Part shown: positions 11,917-23,284 of the stretch, piece by piece
Position numbering within the stretch: the stretch's first letter is position 1
How the letters are laid out: every line of letters begins with the position of its first letter
DNA from: Xanthostigma xanthostigma
Taxonomy: Eukaryota; Arthropoda; Insecta; Raphidioptera; Raphidiidae
Length of the DNA stretch: 64,000 bases
Reading direction: 5' to 3'
Assembly: GCA_963575645.1 (NCBI GenBank)
Contig: OY754469.1
Coordinates: 44,226,753-44,290,752 of the forward strand
The notes under the pieces: generated by a model
Database searches by the model: none
What the model saw: the letters and a program-made list of their open reading frames with translations, nothing else
Told to the model about the DNA's origin: nothing
Translations under genes and position numbers: made by a program

Positions 11917-12520
11917 GCCATCTATGGACAGATCCTCCGAATGGCGTCATCTCCCCACTACTATCCCCCGGAATAAGGCAGCCTCTGTAATCTGCTAGTC
12001 TTGGATGTTACTCAAAAAATTCCCAAGAAAATAAAATTTCTGACAAAGATCCAGTTACAATGTTATATATTTAATATTGATTAAGTAAATATTTATATGT
12101 AACATTTTTTCTTCTTATTCATTTACATTCTTTTCGTGTCAAGAATTTTTTTCCTGGAACTAAGTAAAACCTGCCTAGCAACGTCGGTAGTGGGTAACTC
12201 GAGACGTCAGATGACACGTTTATGAGTCCCTGCCAACACCTGTTTGTTCCGACGTCATAAATCCATCACTGACAGAATTATGTTAATTTATTTATAAACT
12301 TAATTATATCATTTACATCCAGCGACGGTTGTGTGCTTTCTATTTAATAATGTATTATAATTGTAGCGCTGCTTGCGGCTTCACTCGCTGTGTTCAAAAT
12401 TAATTAATCAATTTTTAAACTGGTATTTATCGACATGAATATTTATAACGAATCACTGTGCTTGAAAGTGTCGCCGTATCGAGTTTAACATGTTAATACT
12501 GTTTAATCATAATGTATAAA
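11917..12520. other. Intergenic stretch
   Basis: Nothing recognised. Moderately AT-rich, with no inverted or tandem repeat of note. Confidence 0.35.
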
Positions 12521-12729
12521 AATAATTTTAACAAAAAAATTGAACCGACTTCAAAAAAGGCACTAAAAAGTAAAAAATAATTGCGTATTGAAATGTTTTG
12601 GAGTCGGTGTAGTTCTCGGAATAGATTTCATTTTGGCTGACACCGACTCCAAAACATTTCAATACGCAATTATTTTTTACTTTTTAGTGCCTTTTTTGAA
12701 GTCGGTTCAATTTTTTTGTTAAAATTATT
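12521..12729. repeat. Long near-perfect inverted repeat (90-bp arms)
   Basis: The arms 12521-12610 and 12640-12729 are inverse copies running from AATAATTTTAACAAAAAAAT through AACCGACTTCAAAAAAGGCA to GAGTCGGTGT, with a loop of about 29 bases. The word GAAGTCGGTT also ends the neighbouring element at about 13012, so this is probably part of a composite MITE. Confidence 0.8.
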
Positions 12730-13012
12730 TTATTTTTCTCTTTTTAGTGTTAATCCAACACTAAAAATCGGTGAACATACATAAAAAAACATTATGCATG
12801 CCTTTGAAATTTGAGAGTTTCCCTCGATTTCTCCGGGATCCACCATCAGATCCTGACTTGGTTCCGATGGGACCACCTCGGAAGTGCACTCTTTCGAATA
12901 AAAAAAAAATTTGAAAATCGGTCCATAATTGACGGAGAAATCGGTGAACATACATAAAAAAAAATTATACAGACGAACATAGAACCTCCTCCTTTTTGTT
13001 GAAGTCGGTTAA
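12730..13012 (+). mobile_element. End of a common lepidopteran MITE (AACCTCCTCCTTTTT...AAGTCGGTTAA)
   Basis: TCGGTGAACATACATAAAAA occurs twice (about 12770 and 12942). The segment ends AACCTCCTCCTTTTTGTTG and AAGTCGGTTAA, the inverse of the AACCGACTTCAAAAAAGG start at 12543. Together 12543-13012 form a TIR-bounded element whose left end has been turned into a large hairpin. No protein is encoded. Confidence 0.55.
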
Positions 13013-13050
13013 TAAAAATAAAAAAGCGAGTGTGCTTTGGACCACACGAC

Positions 13051-13555
13051 TGAAGTAAAACTTCTTCCTGCCATAATTATTTTAAAAATATTTATTAAGA
13101 ATAATGCGTAAATACCTCAAATTTGCTCATGTTAAATTCATAAACGAACAATAATATACAGTCGGTTCGTCTCAAAGTTTATCGAACAATGTAATTATTG
13201 ATTAATTAATAGACAAAATATGTATAAGTATATATTTATTAGCGTAATTTATAATACATTTACAAGGATTTATTAACTAACCTACATTATTTCCCGTAAC
13301 AAAATGCAGCAAAATTAGATGAAATGTATTTTTGATACAAAAAAACAGTTGTTTTCATTTTAAACGTCAAATAGTTGTATTAATGCTCCGTCTTTGTCGG
13401 AGTCACTATAGCTTATATCTCCCTCTCAACTCCGATGATGCACTTCCGTAAACGATTTCGTCAGGCATCGCGATGATGCACTTCCGTAAACGATTTCGTC
13501 AGGCATTTACCAGCTTACTCTCCAAGTCAAGCGTGCCTAAAGAAGTTTTACTTCA
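13051..13555 (-). mobile_element. Short-TIR MITE with an internal minisatellite, copy 2
   Basis: Reverse copy of 1666-2290, bounded by TGAAGTAAAACTTCTT and AAGAAGTTTTACTTCA. It carries two minisatellite units (TGATGCACTTCCGTAAACGA) where copy 1 has three. Confidence 0.65.
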
Positions 13556-14803
13556 AAAATGTATTTACATAGTTAGTGCTTCTTCAATCTACGCCTAATT
13601 CTCAATTAGGCAAGCGTGCTTGCCTGAAAAATGTTAAAAAAATGAAAACAAAAATCGTATGGATTCGTACTTTAATATTCATTTGACACCCTGCATGAAG
13701 CCCTTGATTTTTTTTTCATTTTCTAATTTACTCACTGAAATTAATTCCTACAATAAAAATTCAATATTTATAGTAGATAAGTACTTCTTTATAACTTGCT
13801 TGGTAATTAATATAAAATGAAATGTAATATCCACACAATTAAATTATCTTGCGTGGATATTCATATTCAATATTTATACTTCGCGCCGGTATTCAGGCTT
13901 CCACATTCTATCTATGTGCCAAATTTAAAGTTTTTACGTCAAATAGCTTCAGAGAATATCGCCTGTGATAGACGGACGAATACCCTGTTTCGTTTTGCAC
14001 GGAACACTAAAAATAAATAAAAACTTAACTTGGCTTGTAATTGTAAATTATTAAAGAAATTTCGTTTTCGAGTTAGATGTACAGATTAAAATAAATTATC
14101 TATTTTAATAATTTTTGTCTGTCTGTAACAATTTGATATCATTTTTGAAAAAGTTGAAATTAAATAATAGTTCACAAATTCATGTTTTAAATAAATTACA
14201 TTGATATCAATTAATACACGTATTACACAACTTTAATTGGTTAATGTTAGTTTAATGTTCAGGTAACATTTTTATGAAAACTGGTCAAATTGGAGGCGAA
14301 TGTTGTGTAATAATTATATCCGCAGCTGTTCTACTTAGCAATTTACCGGTGTGGTATACCGGTATGGTCGTTTGTTTTTTTTCCAATATTTATTATATTA
14401 TTATTCATAATGAAAATGGCACAAGAATATATTCTATACAGGTGTAAAAAAAACTACCATCGGGAAATTGCTTGGGCTTTTCTTGTTAATAAATATGCTT
14501 TATGTTTTTTTATTCTTTCTTTCCTTCATTTTCTTATATAAAATTACCGGTTTCTTTGAAAAAATTTACTAAATGGATTTTTCTTGTCTTTTACAAAGTT
14601 TAATATTTTCCTGTTAAATTCTCGGGTTATCAAAAGAATATTGTTATTATAACAAAATTTGTGATTACTAACTTATTGGCCATTTCAATTTTGATAACAT
14701 ATTCGAACCAACTGTTTCCGCAGCGTAACTACAGTTGTTGAGCGTCTATAATCTATAATATCACGCACACCAAGTTATCTGTTCATGTGAAAACTCTATA
14801 AAC
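13556..14803. other. Intergenic AT-rich stretch with a dispersed repeat tail
   Basis: Around 13970-14010, GACGGACGAATACCCTG and TTTTGCACGGAACACTAAAA resemble the tail of a widespread lepidopteran repeat. Short inverted words (ACCGGTGTGGTATACCGGT near 14345) are seen. No gene. Confidence 0.35.
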
Positions 14804-15443
14804 CAGTGTTTCCCAATCTTTTTTGTGCCATGCCCCACCTTAGCCTTTCTATGTAACATACATAATTTTTAATATTAAAAAATTGAATTGTTCACTTAAG
14901 AAACTTAAATGATAGGTTTTAGGAAGAAATCACTAGGAAATTGTTAACGAAACACCAAAACATATAATAAAATAAATAAAACAATTAAGTTAAAAAAGAT
15001 TTTCACTTTAATTATAAAAATATGGCATATGTTTCGCTGTCACAGCAGCTTTTCGCTGAAAATCTTTTTTAACTTAATTGTTTTATTTATTTTATTTTAT
15101 AATGGATTTTCATCAAGTAAAGGCAGAAACATATAATGACAAACTGAAATTCAAATTCCAAATAATTTTAATAAAGATTTTTCTATATTAATTTATTATT
15201 TTAATTGAGATTCTTGCGCTTGATGCTTGCTGCACAGAGATTTTACCTAATAATTATTTACCGCAATTATTTAAGAATTTGCTTTTTTCGTTAAATTTGG
15301 CACCGAAATCTAGCATTGTATATAAATGGCCCGGAGCTAAAGGGTTAAACTCGTGTCGAGTCCATTTTCGAATTGCCCCCCTTAACAATGCTGCACAGGG
15401 GGCAACCCTGTGCGGCGTTGGCCCCACGTTGGGAAACAGCGCA
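14804..15443 (+). mobile_element. hAT-like MITE (CAGTGTTTCCCAA)
   Basis: Starts CAGTGTTTCCCAATC and ends GTTGGGAAACAGCGCA, the classic hAT terminal sequence CAGTGTTTCCCAA in inverted form. The flanks CTATAAAC (14796-14803) and GTATAAAC (15444-15451) form a 7-of-8 target-site duplication. An AT-rich hairpin lies inside at 14966-15098. No transposase is encoded. Confidence 0.65.
14966..15098. repeat. Inverted repeat (about 38-bp arms) inside the hAT-like MITE
   Basis: ACAATTAAGTTAAAAAAGAT on the left matches the inverse ATCTTTTTTAACTTAATTGT on the right. The loop contains TATGGCATATG and TTTCGCTGTCACAGCAGC. Confidence 0.75.
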
Positions 15444-15484
15444 GTATAAACATTATATTCTTAATACAAATATTATTAGTGTTT

Positions 15485-15520
15485 GCTGAAGATGAGAGCA
15501 TAGCTCCCGAAATGTACATC
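15485..15520 (+). ncRNA. Hammerhead-like motif (degenerate)
   Basis: CTGAAGA, then T, then GAGAGC-ATA-GCTCCC, then GAAATGTACATC. A better-preserved relative lies on the minus strand at 26887-26921. The second strand of helix II is mutated here (GCTCCC for GCTCTC), so this copy is probably dead. Confidence 0.3.
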
Positions 15521-15928
15521 CGGTGGTAAGAAGTAACTATTCGATATTTTTTATTATATTCTTGTTTTTATTTTACTTTTTTGTAAAATAAGTACCTATG
15601 TCAATATAGTTTAGAATTATTGTTACTTTGTAATTTTAAAATCTAATTGACATTTTCACCACTAATCACATGACAATCTGGGAAAGAGGGTTTGATATAA
15701 TAAAAGAGCCATGAACACGCTAATAAAATATTGAATTTAGTTATATGAGCATAAAAGTGGTAATAATAGCTATGTTACGTTCAGAAATGATGCTTCCACT
15801 ATAGAACGTTTGAAGTTAATACTAAATAATCAGCTGTGGGAAATTGGACAAATAATAAACAATCAACATCACATATTAATTATTAATCAGCGTCGACTCG
15901 TATATAATTGATACTTTTCCAAGCTCTT

Positions 15929-16472
15929 AAGGTAGTTTGGGAGCCGCAATCCCAAGTCAAATAAATGACTTTTTTTTCCTCAAATACCTAATTACCCAAA
16001 TCATGCTATAATAATTAATAGAAATTCAAATAAAAATTTATTTGATTTAATTTAATGCGAATTATAATTAAATAATTATAGTAATGTAATTAATAAAATA
16101 TTAATTGATTAGTATTAGATGTCACTAGTCACTGTCACTACAACAACAGAGATAAATAAAAGAGATAGAGGCCACATGTCAGTATTAAAAAATTAATAAA
16201 ATCAAAAGTACGTAGTAAAATTTTTGCAGTGTGTATTTCAGACATAGTTCTAGCCATTAAAAAGTTTTTTTTTATGGGGTCAGGTTTATCAATTTTTTAC
16301 AAACACTCATAAAGGCTCGTGTATTTTTGCATAACTTAAATTAATTATATCTCTTAAACGGTGTGGTAAAAAATCTGATTCTTTTTCTGTAGGTGTCTTT
16401 AATTATAATCTTTTTAATAAATATAAAAAAATGTAGGGTCAAGTTTAAGTCATTTGGCTACCTAACTACCTT
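15929..16472 (+). mobile_element. MITE with AAGGTAGTTTGG ends, copy 1
   Basis: The left end AAGGTAGTTTGGGAGCC mirrors the right end GGCTACCTAACTACCTT. It is flanked by TT and AA, so the junctions read TTAA on both sides. A second copy lies at 30145-30757. The inside is non-coding. Confidence 0.7.
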
Positions 16473-17453
16473 AAAATTACATATAGACATGATTTACAAG
16501 TGTGATAGATATACAGGTGACCGGTAATTGCTCGTATTCCTCTCGGGAGAAGAAACTATGACTAATTTGGAATCACTTGGGGGTCAGAAATGCATAATTT
16601 TCGAGAACATTTACGTCGGTTTTCTTATTACAAAAATACGAATTTTAAAAATAAAAAAAAAGTTTCAAGTTTTGACCTGAATTTCTCCATGATCGGATAG
16701 CTTACTAATTGGCCAACCTTCTTAAAGCTTAAAACCACATTTACTATTAGATTTTATGTTGTGTGCTAAAACTTACAATAAAAAAATAAAATTAAAATTC
16801 TTCACAGAAGTGTCATTATAATAAAAAAATTTCCGGCCCCCAAGTTAAATAACTCCAAATTAGTTGCTTCTCTCGAGAGTAGTATTGATGTAGATATTTT
16901 TCGAATTGTAATATTTCGTGATAAATAAATAATGTTTTCAGGCATTAAATATGGAGTAAAAATTTCGCAAAATCAAAATTATTTACTATTTGAAACAACG
17001 TTGTTTTTCTACATCCACCGTTCGCTTTTATTTTCTTTTAAAAATGTTTTAAGTTTTTACGACATGCCTGAAAAAATCACGCTTTTTATTTATAAAATTT
17101 AACAGCTGTGAATACGATCCGGTATATCCGACGTCGTTCATGGCGTCGCGACGGGTTTGTATACTTATACACCTACCGCGTCCGTATCACGTGATAATGC
17201 TTAAAGCTTTAAAACTTGTGACCCTCGTCCATAGCTCGCGTGATTTACACAGTTTATAGGTAATATATCGAAATACGTGAACGCCATATCAGAATGATCC
17301 ACTCCTCTTTATATGACCCTTATGTATGCCCTGAACAACACTTTCCACGCCGTAAAATAGAACGTTAAATCATTTGATTGATGAATTAACATTCTGAAGA
17401 AATTTCAGAATTTAAAATTTTAAGTCTTCGAATTAGAAAAAATTAATTATAGT
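16473..17453. other. Intergenic stretch
   Basis: No gene recognised. The CTCTCGGGAGAAG / TTCTCTCGAGAG pair (about 16540 and 16868) with surrounding similarity suggests a diverged inverted repeat covering roughly 16520-16890. Confidence 0.35.
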
Positions 17454-17946
17454 CAGAGTGCCCGTCGGCAAAAATTTTATTGATACATACTCTCCCCAAA
17501 CTTTGTATATGGCTTCATTAGGCCTAGTCTGCTATTTCCTCTATGACTTTTCTTGATTTTGGGGCGTTGTCCCTCTAACTTTTCCGAAAGATGTCGTTTT
17601 GAAGACATGTAAAAAATTTATAGATATTGTTTAAAATGTCTGACACCTCGAATATGTTGAACATATTCAAGGTGTCAGACATTTTAAATGGTTCATGTTA
17701 TTTATCAGAGAACATTATTTTAGCGTTTTGGTTGAAGTTTTTAAGCTATCCAATTAAAAAAACAAACAGTATCTATAAATTTTTACATGTCGTCAAAACG
17801 ACATATTTCGGAAAGTTTAGAGGGAAAACGCCCCAAAATCAAGAAAAGTCATAGAGGAAATAGATGTCAGACTAGGCCTAATGAAGCCATATACAAAGTT
17901 TGGGGAGAGTATGTATCAATAAAATTTTTGCCGACGGGCACTCTGG
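17454..17946. mobile_element. Fold-back element with CAGAGTGCCCGTCGG ends, copy 1
   Basis: Nearly the whole element is one inverted repeat with arms of about 240 bp meeting near 17660. It starts CAGAGTGCCCGTCGGCAAAA and ends TTTTGCCGACGGGCACTCTG. A second copy lies at 41566-42148. Open frames of 70-75 codons here arise from the palindrome and are not genes. Confidence 0.75.
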
Positions 17947-18124
17947 CTATTATTTCATGTACCGGCCATCTTGTTGAGGTTTTCCATGGTTTCCCTCAAT
18001 AATTCCAGATAAATATCGAGATGGTTCCTTATTCAAGGCCATGGCCGATTACCTGCCAAACTCCTATGCTCAAAATTTGCCTACCTTATCCTAATTTCCT
18101 AAGAATTCCTTCATTCGCCCATTC

Positions 18125-18515
18125 CTATTAAGTTGAGTACCTGGGTGACCGAGCTTTGCTCGAAAAGTTAAATAAAATACTGATATTCAAATACGTATTT
18201 ATTTTAAGACTCACTTGGATAGTATTAAAGATTAACTGTCATAATATTTTGAAAACAATAATTGTTTCATAAAATTCCAAAACCTACTTACAATATTTAA
18301 GTATTTTCATACGTCAAAAAATTGATTTTTATAATGATAAATTTGTAAGAAAACGATTTTTTCGAGAGATGAGACTCAGCTAAAACGATTTTTTCCCACC
18401 AAAATCCCTTTTCAGTATATTTCATCCAAATCGTTAGGGCCGTTTTCGAGAAAATATTTAGGGACATAGGTAGGTACATAGGTAGATACAAGATTAGCTC
18501 GTTTAATAATATAGG
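18125..18515 (+). repeat. Possible retroelement 3' region (GCTCGTTTAATAATATAGG)
   Basis: The stretch opens with CTGGGTGACCGAGCTTTGCT and ends with GATTAGCTCGTTTAATAATA, with a (TAGGTACA)n-like run before it. Ends of this kind are common in lepidopteran repeats. Coordinates and class are uncertain. Confidence 0.3.
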
Positions 18516-18894
18516 GATGAAGTTTAAAAATGTAGAAAATAACGGAAAGTGTGATAGATGGAAAATAGTAATGTTATGACATAAAGTCGAGAAACGGACG
18601 TTAAACGCATTATTATCATTATTATAATTGTCAGATTACGGAACTTCTTCTGTACATGGTATGTCTGTTTCTAACACATTATAAAAATGAATTAATATCC
18701 CGTAGCTTGATAGGATGGTTACGCTTATTACACGGCGCGTCAGTAACACAACAAACGGTGGTTAAATTTGTGACTACCAACTGATGGGATAAAACTGTCA
18801 CTGACAGTGAAAAGCCTAGTTTTTCAGCCGTGAAAATGATCCATTCACTTATCATAATATAAACGACCGTTCTAATTTGATTTGTTTATTACAA

Positions 18895-19569
18895 TAGCCA
18901 ATTAGGCGACGGGGCCATTCCAACTTCAAAAATGTTGACATTTGATTATAATAAAGAATATAAAATTTCTGATATTGCGTGAGGTGACGCGGGTAATGGT
19001 TAGTATTCAATATGATATTAACTATTCGTTGCCATGGTTACCTACATAATATGGTTCACGTCATGTAAAAATTAATCAAAGCATGCCTAACTAGTTTATT
19101 TCTGACAGATCCATAAAACAAAAGAGCGGATGATTTTTTATTATTTTCTAAATATTTCCGAAACTATAAAGTTTAGAGAAAAAAATTTTTGACAAAACTT
19201 TCTTGAAAAAATAAATAGAATAATAAGCCGTCATTAAAAGTATACCATTATTATATTATAAAAAACACCGTCTTAGCATATATCACTTCTGCGCATGCGC
19301 CGATTTTCTCCAAAAACAATAAGGCTCTTCATATTTGCATACCAAACATCCTCCCAAAATTTGGTTTCAATCCGCTCATCCGTTTGACCTGTATCGTGTT
19401 CACAGACAAACAGACTAACAAACAAACAGACTAACAGACGTACATAGTTTTTCCAAAAATATGTTTTTTAAGATTCGGGGAACCTTAAAACGGAAAGATA
19501 TTGTAAAATTTTTGAAAAGTGATTTTTGACCTAAACTAGTACCATTCCCCACTTGTGGGTTGGAATGGT
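18895..19569 (-). mobile_element. MITE with CCATTCCAAC ends, copy 2
   Basis: Reverse copy of 3703-4345. It starts with the AATTAGGCGACGGGGCCATT tail and ends CCCACTTGTGGGTTGGAATG. GCGCATGCGC and TTGCCATGGTTACC are retained. Confidence 0.7.
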
Positions 19570-20490
19570 AACATTATATCTATCTGACAATAATCCAGCA
19601 GTTCTACTCGGCTTTTCTCGGATGGGGCTTAGAATGAACCGATTTGAATGACATTTTGTAAATGCGTGTCAACTTAGACTATAGGATAGTTTTTATAACA
19701 TTTTGTATAAAATTACCATGTTTTGTGAAAAAGAAACTGTTTTAGTAACATGTAACGATATCTGATAGAATTTACAAAAAGCTTTTAGTTCAGAAACAAA
19801 CAAAAAATATGTTTTAGTATCAAGTAGCGACGTCTGATAGAATTCGCTCAAAGCAATTAGTTCAGAAGCAAATCAGGTAGAATTTGCTCAAAGCTATTAG
19901 TTCAGACGACGCCCGGCCGCAAACGAAATACATTTCGTAAGAATTATGTCAATCACACCCGGGTGAAACCGGGACTGGCCGCTAGTTAATAATAAATCGC
20001 TCAGGTTAAATGTACTTTTCACGTCAAAAATTGGAAAAATTGTGAAATATTCGACATAAACAGTTTTGTATTTCGGCCGTAGGGCAATATAGATTGGCAT
20101 TTTAATTTTAACATATTTAAAACAAAGCAAAGGGATTATTTAACGTGCAAATGTTAACAGCAATCATTTTGCTAAATTGTTCTATCGCGTTTTAGGGAAA
20201 CGATACAAGTAATTGGTTTCTGTAAGCATAAAAGCAATTTTCATTTGACTTTTCAGTACTTAATCGGATTGGATCTCAAATCAAGCACGGCGGCTTGGCC
20301 GACGTGGCGAGACTAAAAAGGGAGGCCTCGATTGTCGAAATGTTAGACTCGCTTCCAAACACTTGTATGTGCCGCACATATTTTCTGTGAAACGGTTTTG
20401 CTGCCTCACCATTAGGATTTCGGAAAAGTTACGATAATACATATACGGTATGAATAAAATATACGAATAAGGTCGATGCGTATGCTTGCT
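19570..20490. other. Intergenic stretch with a short tandem duplication
   Basis: Near 19770-19910 the phrase GATAGAATT(T/C)RC...AGTTCAGA is repeated about three times with spacing of roughly 60-70 bp. No gene recognised. Confidence 0.35.
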
Positions 20491-21211
20491 TTAAGGGGTT
20501 AGGTGGGTTTCAAAGGCTCAAAACAGGTACATTTTTACGAATTTTTTTTTATTTAACCAACAAAATATTTCATTCTATCAATTTACCATATAAAAGGTAT
20601 ATATTTCGTAAGTAGTTTGTGAAATTTTCATTAAAAAATATTGAAAATTAAGGCGTGGGCACGTCGTTTCCTGTGACCCCTCAAAAAAAAGTTCTATCGG
20701 CTTGGTCAGGATAACTCATGACAGATTCATCGGAAATGCAAAAACCAAAAATTTTCTGTTAGTAGATGCTTAAAGCTTGTGCTTGGACGAAGGAAAAAAA
20801 TAAATAAATAAAATTGCATTTTTGGCGGCGCTGAGAACAAAAAAATCTTTTTTTTGAGTTTGCACCCTTCATGGCCTTGAAAAATCACTTAAAATAGAAA
20901 AAAAAAATCCTTCGTTCAAGTACGAGATAATGTTATTTTGAAGAAGTGTGCAAAATTTCAAAGAGATCGGTTCATAATTTTTCGAGAAATCGTGACCACC
21001 GATTTCAAAAACGTAGTTTTGAGAAAAACGCGATTAAAGATTTACATTCAAATAACATAGCCTGAAGGTTAGAACATCCGAAGGCTATATCTCTTAGAAT
21101 GTTACTCAGATCGTTTTAAAACTTTAAGAGAATATTCTAAACATATTGAATTATAAGATAAGAAAAAAAAAATCGATTTTTTGAAATTTTGAAACCCACC
21201 TAACCCCTTAA
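20491..21211 (+). mobile_element. TTAA-flanked MITE with GGGGTTAGGTGGG ends
   Basis: TTAA GGGGTTAGGTGGGTTT on the left mirrors AACCCACCTAACCCC TTAA on the right, giving a TIR of about 17-20 bp and a TTAA target duplication. The TTAA target fits piggyBac or Kolobok DNA transposons, but the GG start is not the usual piggyBac CCC. The 680-bp interior is non-coding. Confidence 0.7.
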
Positions 21212-21334
21212 GTGAAGAGAGTAGAATTCAGAGAGAGAGAGCGCGAAAATATATCTGCAATCTTGCACAACGCATCCTGCCGAACCAGTGTCTACTCATA
21301 TTGGATGAAACGTAAACAAAAAAAAAAGACGGGT

Positions 21335-21630
21335 CGCACTCCGGGAGTGCCGGCAGAAGTGAAAACTTCAATATTAACGTCTTAATTTTTTGCATTTAGA
21401 AGCATTGTTTATTTATTGGTAATACTTGTAAATAAAATGGTTTGTATCATAGATTGCATTTTTATGTACGATATTTCAACGCTAGATGTCTAACGTTGTA
21501 TAAAAATTATCTGGCAATTACTATCACTTAGAGAGTCTCACCCAGTTCTTACTTTTCCTGATGTGAGTTTAACATTTTTTACCCATTACAAAAAAAGTGT
21601 ACAACGCCGCTAAAGAAGTTCTCACTTCAA
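21335..21630 (+). repeat. Possible MITE with AGAAGT..ACTTC ends
   Basis: The left part has GGGAGTGCCGGCAGAAGTGA and the right part has CGCCGCTAAAGAAGTTCTCA, with partly inverted GAAGTGAAAACTTC / GAAGTTCTCACTTC words. This is reminiscent of the ends of the 1666-2290 family, but homology is not shown. Confidence 0.3.
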
Positions 21631-21664
21631 AAAGTATTTCATCGTATTCAGCATTATTATAATT

Positions 21665-22140
21665 ACTGCCATAGCCCGGGACTGTGTTGCTGGGGTGATT
21701 TCAAGTCAAAAATGTCTGATGAACATATACCCGAAACGCTATCCTAACTGAGCTAGAAGCATTTGAAATTTTAGATAAGTAGTAGTAGGAATTCCCTACT
21801 AATTTAAAAACCATTTAAAAAGAAATCGCTTTATTGAATTAGTTGCTCAAAATGTCCATCCAGTTGCTGTATACATAGTCTAGCTCTTCTTAGAATTGAA
21901 GTGGTAGCTCTGCGAAGAGTCTCAGGATCAGCACGAATAAATACTAATGGTGATTCACAGCCGCCTGGTCTTTTTAATAATAACAAAACCAACAGCCAAA
22001 CCTAATACCTGCATTAGTGGGCTTACTTATTTAAAATTTCAAATGCTTCTAGCTCAGTTAGGATAGCGTTCAGGGTATATGTTTGTTAGACATTTTTTAC
22101 TTGAAATCACCCCAGCAACACAGTCCCAGGCTATTGCAGT
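21665..22140 (-). mobile_element. Internally deleted DNA transposon with long TIRs
   Basis: The ends are long inverse copies (about 21665-21785 and 22015-22140): ACTGCCATAGCCCGGGACTG on the left, CAGTCCCAGGCTATTGCAGT on the right. They share ATCCTAACTGAGCTAGAAGC and GGTGATTTCAAGT. The middle keeps the last codons of a transposase-like frame on the minus strand. This is a deletion derivative of an autonomous element. Confidence 0.65.
21831..21938 (-). pseudogene. Transposase C-terminal remnant (35 aa)
   Basis: The frame ends at a natural stop and reads IRADPETLRRATTSILRRAR followed by LCIQQLDGHFEQLIQ. The ending 'RR...C....GHFEQL' resembles C-termini of invertebrate DDE transposases whose last residues are GGHFEHLL-like. 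It lies between the TIRs of 21665-22140, as expected for a deletion derivative. Only the tail survives, so the superfamily is uncertain. Confidence 0.5.
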
Positions 22141-22440
22141 CATGTCGTGGGGCACCTGTATATTAAATTTTTAATTTTAGTACTTCAGTCAGTATAAAAG
22201 ATTGAAAAGTGGAACCAAGAATAATTTTTACTTTATTAGTGTTGTCGAGATCTAAATGGTAATAAAGTAAATTTTCTTTATTTCCTATAAGATTGTTACA
22301 AATTTAGGTCTGTATAACATTTTTGGAGGCCTTTATTAAATAAGTTCCCCTGTCCTCACGGCTTATTTTGACCTCCAACCAGTATTATTAAAATTAATAG
22401 TGAACTTTTGAAAGTCAGTGACAAAATTTTTATAATTTTA

Positions 22441-22507
22441 AAAACAAAATAGTTCTAAAAAAAACGAAAGAGCAGACTCTTTCGTTTTTTTAGAATAATT
22501 TTGTTTT
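22441..22507. repeat. Short hairpin
   Basis: AAAACAAAATAGTTCT / AAAAAAAACGAAAG is mirrored around AGCAGA by CTCTTTCGTTTTTTTAGAAT and AATTTTGTTTT. The arms are about 30 bp with a 6-base loop. Confidence 0.75.
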
Positions 22508-22907
22508 CTTTCACTGCTTTTTTTTATTACTTTTTATAAAGATATTTTCTTTATGCTTTGTATGTGATTCAGGTTCAGGTATATGATTGTAAACATATTT
22601 TGTCAAGGCAGTTTTGTGCTTTGAAGTTTTCTCAGCATGTAGATGATACGTTTGTGTTTGACTGTAATCTTCAAAAAGCTATCAAACAACTGAATTTTGT
22701 TTTAAAATAAATTTAAAAATACTAAGTTCTTGATACAGGTCTGGCCGTACGAAAATCTACGGTACAACACTAATAAAATTTTATTGTTAAATCAGATAAT
22801 TCGATGAAACAGCAAATCGGTGGTAGACTAATTCAATTTATTTTTAAAATTTTTTTGTTCAGTATCTCTAACACGGCTCAACACTGCTTGATTAAATTTA
22901 TACTGAC

Positions 22908-23276
22908 TGTAACAAACCGTATGTATTCGTTACTGAGTAACGGGTACATCGTCTGACTCGAAGTACCGAATCGTTATTTACAAATTCATTTCGTTACTCG
23001 CATCTGTCGTATCGAACTGACATGGAGTCAGTTCGACCCGTTTGATGCGGTTATACGTCATACGAACGAAGTCATACCGTATCACGATGCGAGGAGCCTC
23101 GATGGGATGGGTACATGCTTGATGCCAGAGAGCATACACTTCTTAATGCTGTTATACACGATTGTATGTCGTATGAAAAGTAACGAGTAAGGTAACGATA
23201 CGAAAGTAACGGGTACTGGTTCTTTAAGTAACGAATACATACGGGTACACAGTTTCTCGTTACTTTTACAGCTCTA
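22908..23276 (-). mobile_element. hAT-like MITE (GTAACGAGTAACG-rich), copy 1
   Basis: Flanked by ATACTGAC on both sides (22900-22907 and 23277-23284), an exact 8-bp target duplication. It ends TTACAGCTCTA. The other end begins TGTAACAAACCG, as if the first six bases of the TIR (TAGAGC) were lost. A reverse-oriented copy lies at 46975-47341. It is rich in GTTACT/GTAACG words. Confidence 0.75.
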
Positions 23277-23284
23277 ATACTGAC

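Noticed and set aside
12521..12729. MicroRNA precursor
   Set aside because: The arms are about 90 bp and near-perfect, sit in a transposon end and match MITE termini; this is not miRNA-like.
12730..12955. 64- and 73-codon minus-strand frames
   Set aside because: They lie within the MITE ending at 13012 and share its repeated TGAACATACATAAAAA words.
17627..18002. Open frames of 71-75 codons in the fold-back element
   Set aside because: They cross the centre and arm of a palindromic repeat; the equivalent frame in the second copy (41839-42024) differs.
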